Source: a virus. Taken from it: 36,656 bases of DNA. The translations under genes and the position numbers were made by a program. Positions 32,304 through 36,656 of this stretch are shown piece by piece. Location: positions 1 through 36,656 of IMG/VR virus record IMGVR_UViG_3300044733_002632, one strand, 5' to 3'. Position 1 is the stretch's first letter. Every line of letters begins with the position of its first letter. Under the pieces are notes generated by a model. That model saw only the letters and a program-made list of their open reading frames with translations, had not been told where the DNA came from and did no database searches.

Positions 32304-32704
32304 ATATTGAAAAAAAATATCATTTTTACGCTGCTCACCGAAATAAATTTGGTGGAGAAAAATGCGGTCGAATTCACGGGCATACTTATCGAGTAAAAAT
32401 CCTTTTTAAATTCGATCAGATTGACGAGGGGGGAATTACTTGTTTATTCAACGATATTGATTTGAAAGTCGAGCCAATAATAAAGAGTTATTGTCACTGG
32501 CTTTTATTATATCAGGACGATCCCCTTTGTAATTATTTGGAAATAGCGGGGGAGCAATTTAAATCGCTTCCTTTTGAGACTTCAGCAGAAAATTTGGCTT
32601 TATATTTATTTTCTGAAATATATCGAGAAACCAAATTACCAATAGTCAGGATCGAATTACAAGAGACTGAAAGTTCAACAGTAATATATGATAAAAGGAT
32701 ATGA
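32300..32704 (+). CDS. queD: 6-carboxytetrahydropterin synthase QueD
   Basis: The protein has 134 residues with the ATG at 32300 overlapping the queC stop. Zinc ligands are H13 (YAAHR) and H26/H28 (IHGH), and the probable catalytic Cys is C22. ETSAENLA (93-100) and ELQETES (119-125) complete the QueD/PTPS pattern. QueD makes 6-carboxy-5,6,7,8-tetrahydropterin from the product of FolE. All active-site elements I can see are intact. A TTG six bases upstream is not needed as a start. Confidence 0.92.
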   Translation: MNIEKKYHFYAAHRNKFGGEKCGRIHGHTYRVKILFKFDQIDEGGITCLFNDIDLKVEPIIKSYCHWLLLYQDDPLCNYLEIAGEQFKSLPFETSAENLALYLFSEIYRETKLPIVRIELQETESSTVIYDKRI

Positions 32705-33303
32705 AAGAATCATTAAAAGTCAGCGAAATATTTTATTCGCTTCAAGGCGAGGGAATCAGATCAGGAACTCCGACAATCTTTATCAGATTATCAGGATGTA
32801 AAGCGAAAAATGCTTGCTTCGCTATGGGTATTAAATGCGATACTGAATTCGAATCAGGACAAGAAATGGAATTGTGGGAAATCCTACAATGGTGCAATAT
32901 TACGGGATGTAAAGAGATTACCTGGACGGGTGGAGAGCCTTTGGATCAATTAACGGAGGAAATAATCAAATATTTTAAAGAGAATGGATATTATCAGGCA
33001 ATCGAGACGAGCGGACTTCATTCTTGTCCGAATGGAATTGATTTTATTTGCGTTTCCCCAAAAGTCGCAGAACACGTTATTAAAAAGAATTTCCCGAATG
33101 GAGTAAGCGAATTGAGATATGTCAGACATAAAGGTCAATCAATCCCGAATCCATTAATTAAAGCAGATCATTATTGGATCAGTCCGCATTCAAACGGAAA
33201 TCAGATCAACGGAGAAAATCTCGAACATTGCATTCAATTATGCAAAGATTTCCCGAAATGGAAATTATCAATTCAACAGCACAAAATATGGAATATATTA
33301 TAA
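32701..33303 (+). CDS. queE: 7-carboxy-7-deazaguanine synthase QueE, unusual Cys spacing
   Basis: The protein has 200 residues. SLQGEG (13-18), FIRLSGC (27-33), CDTEFESG (46-53), TWTGGEP (74-80) and ETSG (102-105) identify the radical SAM enzyme QueE, which makes 7-carboxy-7-deazaguanine from the QueD product. The iron-sulfur cysteines are C33, C39 and C46, a CX5CX6C spacing. Standard radical SAM enzymes use CX3CX2C, and some QueE proteins have CX14CX2C. The inserted residues are AKNA and FAMGIK. The start overlaps the queD stop. Confidence 0.9.
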   Translation: MKESLKVSEIFYSLQGEGIRSGTPTIFIRLSGCKAKNACFAMGIKCDTEFESGQEMELWEILQWCNITGCKEITWTGGEPLDQLTEEIIKYFKENGYYQAIETSGLHSCPNGIDFICVSPKVAEHVIKKNFPNGVSELRYVRHKGQSIPNPLIKADHYWISPHSNGNQINGENLEHCIQLCKDFPKWKLSIQQHKIWNIL

Positions 33304-33836
33304 ATACCCCTGAATGGCATTTACAACGAATCCTGGATCATTTGGGCGAGGATATCGAAAGGGAGGGATTAAGAGAAACCCCGAAAAGATATATTAAATT
33401 TTTACGGGAATTCCTCGATCCGAAAGAATTTCAATTCACGACCTTTGATTCAGAGGGGACGGACGAAATGATATTACAAACGAATATCCCTTTTTATTCC
33501 CTTTGCGAACATCACTTAGCACCCTTTTTTGGATTCGCTGACGTGGCTTATATTCCGAATGAAAGGATAGTCGGATTATCTAAATTAGCCAGGACGGTCG
33601 ATCTTTATGCAAATCGATTTCAGAATCAGGAAAGGATTACGACTCAAATTGCTGAAAGAATCCAAAAGGAACTAAATCCAAAGGGAGTAGCAGTTCATTT
33701 AAAAGCCCAGCATTTATGTATGTGTATGCGAGGAGTAAAAAAGCACGATACTTGGACTTCAACGAGCAAATTATTAGGCGCATTCAAAGAGGATTTAAAG
33801 GCTCGATCGGAGTTCTTGACTCTAATTGGTAAATAA
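33288..33836 (+). CDS. folE: GTP cyclohydrolase I FolE
   Basis: The protein has 182 residues from the ATG at 33288, which overlaps queE by 16 bases; an in-frame ATG at 33258 is an alternative. GLRETPKRY (27-35), SLCEHHLAPFFG (71-82, zinc ligands C73 and H76) and QHLCMCMRGV (141-150, zinc Cys C144) are the family signatures, and all are intact. FolE converts GTP to 7,8-dihydroneopterin triphosphate, the first step to preQ0 (and to folate). It completes the four-enzyme preQ0 route in this operon and makes the phage independent of host supply. Confidence 0.94.
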   Translation: MEYIINTPEWHLQRILDHLGEDIEREGLRETPKRYIKFLREFLDPKEFQFTTFDSEGTDEMILQTNIPFYSLCEHHLAPFFGFADVAYIPNERIVGLSKLARTVDLYANRFQNQERITTQIAERIQKELNPKGVAVHLKAQHLCMCMRGVKKHDTWTSTSKLLGAFKEDLKARSEFLTLIGK

Positions 33837-33846
33837 GTTAATTTTA
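33816..33846 (+). promoter_or_regulatory. Possible late promoter for terminase genes
   Basis: TTG (33816-33818) and TAATTTTA (33839-33846) are 20 nt apart, overlapping the end of folE. The -7 box is imperfect (final A). The small terminase ATG follows at 33867. The spacing equals that of the other promoters, but the 16-mer operator is absent. Confidence 0.4.
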
Positions 33847-33866
33847 CAGCGAGAAAACAGCGGAAA

Positions 33867-34232
33867 ATGGCTAATCAGGATAATATCGAAAAACATAAAT
33901 TTCAGAAAGGCGAATCAGGAAATCCAAACGGTCGCCCAAAGGGGAGTAAAAATCGATCCTCGATCGCTCGATATTGGTTGGAGGTCGAGCAAAAATTAAA
34001 GAATCCGATCACGAATATTGAGGAAATAATGTCACAAGAGGATTTAATGACATTGGCTCTGATTAAAAAAGCAAGGGAGGGGGACGTCGGAGCATATCGG
34101 GCACTTATGGATTCAGGATACGGATCTCCGATTCAGCAAATCGATCAGACGCAAAAGACTTACGATTTTTCTAATTTATCAAAAGAGGATGTTCAGGAAT
34201 TATTAAAAGAAAATAATGCTTACGAAGAATGA
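33867..34232 (+). CDS. Terminase small subunit-like protein (DUF5681 motif)
   Basis: The protein has 121 residues. FQKGESGNPNGRPKGSKNRS (12-31) is the DUF5681 signature found in small proteins directly upstream of large terminase genes. The rest is helical and acidic, with a YGSPIQQIDQ segment. It probably recognises phage DNA and helps start packaging. The end overlaps the large subunit gene by 17 bases. Confidence 0.8.
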   Translation: MANQDNIEKHKFQKGESGNPNGRPKGSKNRSSIARYWLEVEQKLKNPITNIEEIMSQEDLMTLALIKKAREGDVGAYRALMDSGYGSPIQQIDQTQKTYDFSNLSKEDVQELLKENNAYEE

Positions 34233-35547
34233 CGAATTAATCGATCAATTAAAATATTATAATGCTAAACTCGATTTTTGGCAATTTTGTTTATTATGTG
34301 ATCGGGAATTCTTCATTAAAAGGCGATTTTTAAAGGATATCGCTATTGCTTTTCAGGAAATCGAGGAAAGAAAGATCCAATCATTATCGGTATCATTGCC
34401 ACCACGGGCGGGTAAATCATATATAACGTCCCTTTTTTGCGCCTGGACTTTAGGACGGAATCCCTCTGAATCAGTAATGCGAAATACTTGCACTGCGACT
34501 CTTTATCAGAAATTTGCTTACGATGTCAGAGCAATAGTCAAAAGTGATATATTTCGATTGGTTTTTCCTGGAGTTTCATTATCAGACGATAAATCAAATT
34601 TACAAGGGTGGAATCTGAATCAATCAAAGCAAGTCGCTTATTTCGGAGCGGGAGTCGGAGGAACGATTATCGGATTCGGTGCTTCAAAGATCGGTATTAC
34701 TGACGACTTATATCGGGGACTTGAGGACGCATTATCAGATACAATAAATGATCGTATTATTCAATGGAAAGAAGCGACTCACGATTCTCGATTTGAGAAA
34801 GGTTGCTCCCGAATTGATATCGGGACGAGGTGGAGTATAAATGATATAATCGGGCGAAATATTGAGAATGATATTTACGATAAATCGATTATTGTTCCCG
34901 CATTAATTGACGAAAAATCATTTTGCGAGGATGTTTTATCAACGGAGGAATATATCGAAAAGAGAAAGAGAACGGAGCAATCAATTTGGTCGGCTGAATA
35001 TATGCAAGAGCCAGTCGATTTAAAAGGGAGATTATTTAATCAGATTAATATAGTTGATTCGCTTCCTGAAATTGAGGGATGTATCGGATATGTCGATGTC
35101 GCAGATCAGGGAGCAGATTATACGGCTTGTGCTATTTTGGGAATATCAGGGAATCAATTTTATTTAGTGGATTATTTATTCAATAAATCGAATACTGATA
35201 TTACGATCCCTATGATCGTCAGCCTTTTAAATAAATGGAATGTTTCGTATTGTCGAGTAGAATCGAATTCAATGGGTGCTATGTTTGCCCGAATGCTTCA
35301 AAGGGAATCGAAAACAAAGATTCTTCAAGTAGCGAATTCAGGAAAGAAAGAAACTCGAATATTAATGCAATCAGCCTGGATTCAGCAAAGGGTATTATTT
35401 TATAAAAATGGAACGAATGACTGTGAATTATTCCTCAATAATTTATTATCATATTCGAAAGAGGGAAAGAATAAAAATGACGACGCACCCGATTGTTTGG
35501 CGGGATTATCGATCTTTGCTCAATCAATGTTTAAAAATATAGCATAA
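34216..35547 (+). CDS. terL: Terminase large subunit
   Basis: The protein has 443 residues. Walker A is PPRAGKS (62-68), and the Walker B position is KIGITDD (158-164), with Asp-Asp in place of Asp-Glu. The nuclease domain has YVDVADQG (D294, D297), CRVESNSMG (E349) and KNDDAPDCLAG (D422/D423/D426). This is the ATP-driven packaging motor and end-forming nuclease. Together with the portal downstream it sets the packaging machine. The packaging strategy (headful or cos) cannot be deduced. Confidence 0.94.
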   Translation: MLTKNDELIDQLKYYNAKLDFWQFCLLCDREFFIKRRFLKDIAIAFQEIEERKIQSLSVSLPPRAGKSYITSLFCAWTLGRNPSESVMRNTCTATLYQKFAYDVRAIVKSDIFRLVFPGVSLSDDKSNLQGWNLNQSKQVAYFGAGVGGTIIGFGASKIGITDDLYRGLEDALSDTINDRIIQWKEATHDSRFEKGCSRIDIGTRWSINDIIGRNIENDIYDKSIIVPALIDEKSFCEDVLSTEEYIEKRKRTEQSIWSAEYMQEPVDLKGRLFNQINIVDSLPEIEGCIGYVDVADQGADYTACAILGISGNQFYLVDYLFNKSNTDITIPMIVSLLNKWNVSYCRVESNSMGAMFARMLQRESKTKILQVANSGKKETRILMQSAWIQQRVLFYKNGTNDCELFLNNLLSYSKEGKNKNDDAPDCLAGLSIFAQSMFKNIA

Positions 35548-35579
35548 TTTAAAGCCCTTTTTTGTAATAAATAATTAAT

Positions 35580-35587
35580 TACATTTG
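35580..35587 (+). promoter_or_regulatory. Possible -7 box before the portal gene
   Basis: TACATTTG fits TAnnTTTG and lies 15 nt upstream of the portal ATG, in a 55-bp gap after the terminase. The nearest upstream TTG (35562-35564) is only 15 nt away, so the spacing is poor. It may still allow strong structural gene expression. Confidence 0.4.
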
Positions 35588-35602
35588 TCAAAAACAAAAT
35601 AA

Positions 35603-36656
35603 ATGGCATTTGAATTTCTGAATACTTTTATTAATTCGTGGAGGGATACAAATCGATTCGAGGATATAATCAAAAGAATGTTACCGCCCTCCGTTCAGGT
35701 TTGGGGAAAGAAAGAAGCGGTTTGGTTAGATACGGGGGACGCTTGGAGATTATATATCGAGATCCCTGAATTAAGAGCCGTAATTAATAAAAGAGCGACA
35801 ATGATGTCGAGCAATATCCCGAAATTATATGATAAAAACGGAGAATTAGTCGAAAAACATTGGTTATTGGATATGATTCAGACTCCGAATGCTATTCAAT
35901 CCTGGAGTGATGTTATTTATTCAATATCAGTTCAAGACGCTTTATATTCAAATGTTATTTGTTATTGCCCGATTAGATCATTCAATATCCGTAATTTAAT
36001 CGTTCCATTGCCCGCAAATAAAATTGAGATCAATTTATCAGGAAAGAAATTAAAGCAAATGGATAAAGAGGATTTAATTGATAATTTTAAATTCACTTAT
36101 GACGATAAATCGGTTGAGACTATTGAATGGAAAGATTCAATTTATTTCACGACGGCTGACGGAATGAATATCGTAAAACCAATATCGAGAATCGATACTT
36201 TAAAATTCCCTTTATCAAATATCCAGGCTTCATATAAAAAGAGAAACGTATTGCTTGAGAATATCGGAGCGATCGGAATATTATCCGCTCAAAACTCAGA
36301 CATGGGTGGAGCAATTCCAATGACTCCCGAAGAAAGAGAATCGATCCGAAAAGATTGGTTTCGTCGTCAAAAGGACGAATTAATCATTACTGAAGCAAAT
36401 GTCAGTTGGCAACCAATGAGTTATCCGACAAAGGATTTATTATTATTTGAGGAATTGACAGCGGATAAAATCGCTTTGATTGACGCATACGGATTAAATT
36501 ATAATCTCTTTTCAAATGGAAATTTCAATGATCGAGGATCGACTTTTTCAAATGTCAGAGATTCAATCAGAATGGTTTATACTGATACAATTATCCCTGA
36601 AACCCAACAAATTTATAATTCAATGATTTCGCAACTTGGATTGGATAAAGACGGAT
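35603..36656 (+). CDS. Portal protein, N-terminal part (gene split by window ends)
   Basis: This frame begins MAFEFLNTFINSW at ATG 35603 and runs open to the right edge. Through the terminal repeat it continues at position 2 to 343, giving 405 residues in total, a usual size for HK97-type portals. Visible features include the segment RAVINKRATMMSS (58-70), the SVQDALYSNVICYC region and LFEELTADKIALIDAYG near the C-terminal crown. The gene order terminase-portal-protease-capsid supports the call. No frameshift interrupts the joined frame. Confidence 0.93.
   Translation, partial: MAFEFLNTFINSWRDTNRFEDIIKRMLPPSVQVWGKKEAVWLDTGDAWRLYIEIPELRAVINKRATMMSSNIPKLYDKNGELVEKHWLLDMIQTPNAIQSWSDVIYSISVQDALYSNVICYCPIRSFNIRNLIVPLPANKIEINLSGKKLKQMDKEDLIDNFKFTYDDKSVETIEWKDSIYFTTADGMNIVKPISRIDTLKFPLSNIQASYKKRNVLLENIGAIGILSAQNSDMGGAIPMTPEERESIRKDWFRRQKDELIITEANVSWQPMSYPTKDLLLFEELTADKIALIDAYGLNYNLFSNGNFNDRGSTFSNVRDSIRMVYTDTIIPETQQIYNSMISQLGLDKDG
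36478..36656. repeat. Terminal direct repeat, right copy
   Basis: This is the second copy of the 179-bp repeat at 1-179, differing at 36529 (T in place of C). It lies inside the portal gene and keeps the reading frame, which confirms that the two window ends join. Confidence 0.95.

Noticed and set aside
33174-33287. Longer N-terminus for FolE starting at 33174
   Set aside because: The extra residues are basic, lie wholly inside queE and do not resemble the FolE N-terminus; they are a frame shadow.
34216-35547. Loss of terminase ATPase activity because Walker B is Asp-Asp
   Set aside because: Walker A and all nuclease acids are intact and the strand position is approximate by eye, so the change is weak evidence of inactivity.
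1-36656. CRISPR array, insertion sequence, integrase or attachment site
   Set aside because: No regularly spaced direct repeats, no transposase or recombinase motifs, and no tRNA-like attachment sequence were seen on either strand.

Overview
This window reads as one complete tailed-phage (siphovirus) genome, assembled linearly and cut inside the portal gene. The first 179 bases recur as the last 179 with one mismatch, so the unique length is 36,477 bp. Every convincing gene is on the + strand. The host is inferred to be a bacterium of the Bacteroidota, probably a flavobacterium. The DNA is AT-rich, most genes lack a Shine-Dalgarno sequence and instead have A-rich leaders, and promoters have the Bacteroidota form TTG - about 20 nt - TAnnTTTG. 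Many proteins (adaptor, tail hub, holin, endolysin, small early proteins) resemble types typical of flavobacterial phages. There is no integrase, excisionase or clear repressor, so a virulent life style is likely.

Layout: (1) 33.9-36.7 kb joined to 0-7.0 kb: small and large terminase, HK97-type portal, prohead protease, major capsid protein, head-tail connectors, major tail protein and tail assembly genes. (2) 7.1-19.8 kb: tape measure, tail hub-like protein and three large tail-tip or fibre proteins with two small companions. (3) 19.8-21.3 kb: lysis cassette of holin, small membrane protein, endolysin and a protein with a cationic amphipathic tail. (4) 21.3-22.9 kb: a probable structured small RNA and five small early genes. 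(5) 23.0-29.2 kb: replication and recombination genes (DUF6291-type initiator, RecA-fold helicase, NinG, ERF annealing protein, PD-(D/E)XK exonuclease) among small conserved unknowns. (6) 29.3-33.8 kb: small regulators, then a tightly packed DNA-modification operon: ParB-like protein, DpdA-type transglycosylase, QueC, QueD, QueE and FolE.

The modification operon is the standout. FolE, QueD, QueE and QueC together form a full route from GTP to preQ0. The DpdA-like enzyme should exchange guanine in phage DNA for this 7-deazaguanine base. No QueF or later-step enzyme is present, so 2'-deoxy-preQ0 is the expected modified nucleoside. Two enzymes are atypical: QueC lacks its usual four-cysteine zinc site, and QueE has radical-SAM cysteines spaced CX5CX6C. 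A manual scan also found no AGCT, GTAC, GGCC or CCGG anywhere, although GATC and TCGA are abundant. The phage may therefore combine base modification with loss of restriction-type palindromes.

Regulation shows its own pattern. Four early or middle promoters have a TTG and a TAnnTTT(G/A) box exactly 20 nt apart, with a related near-palindromic 16-mer (TATATGAnnTCrAATr) between them, inverted in one copy. This looks like one operator read by a phage or host regulator. All functional calls rest on motif recognition by eye; no database search was run.
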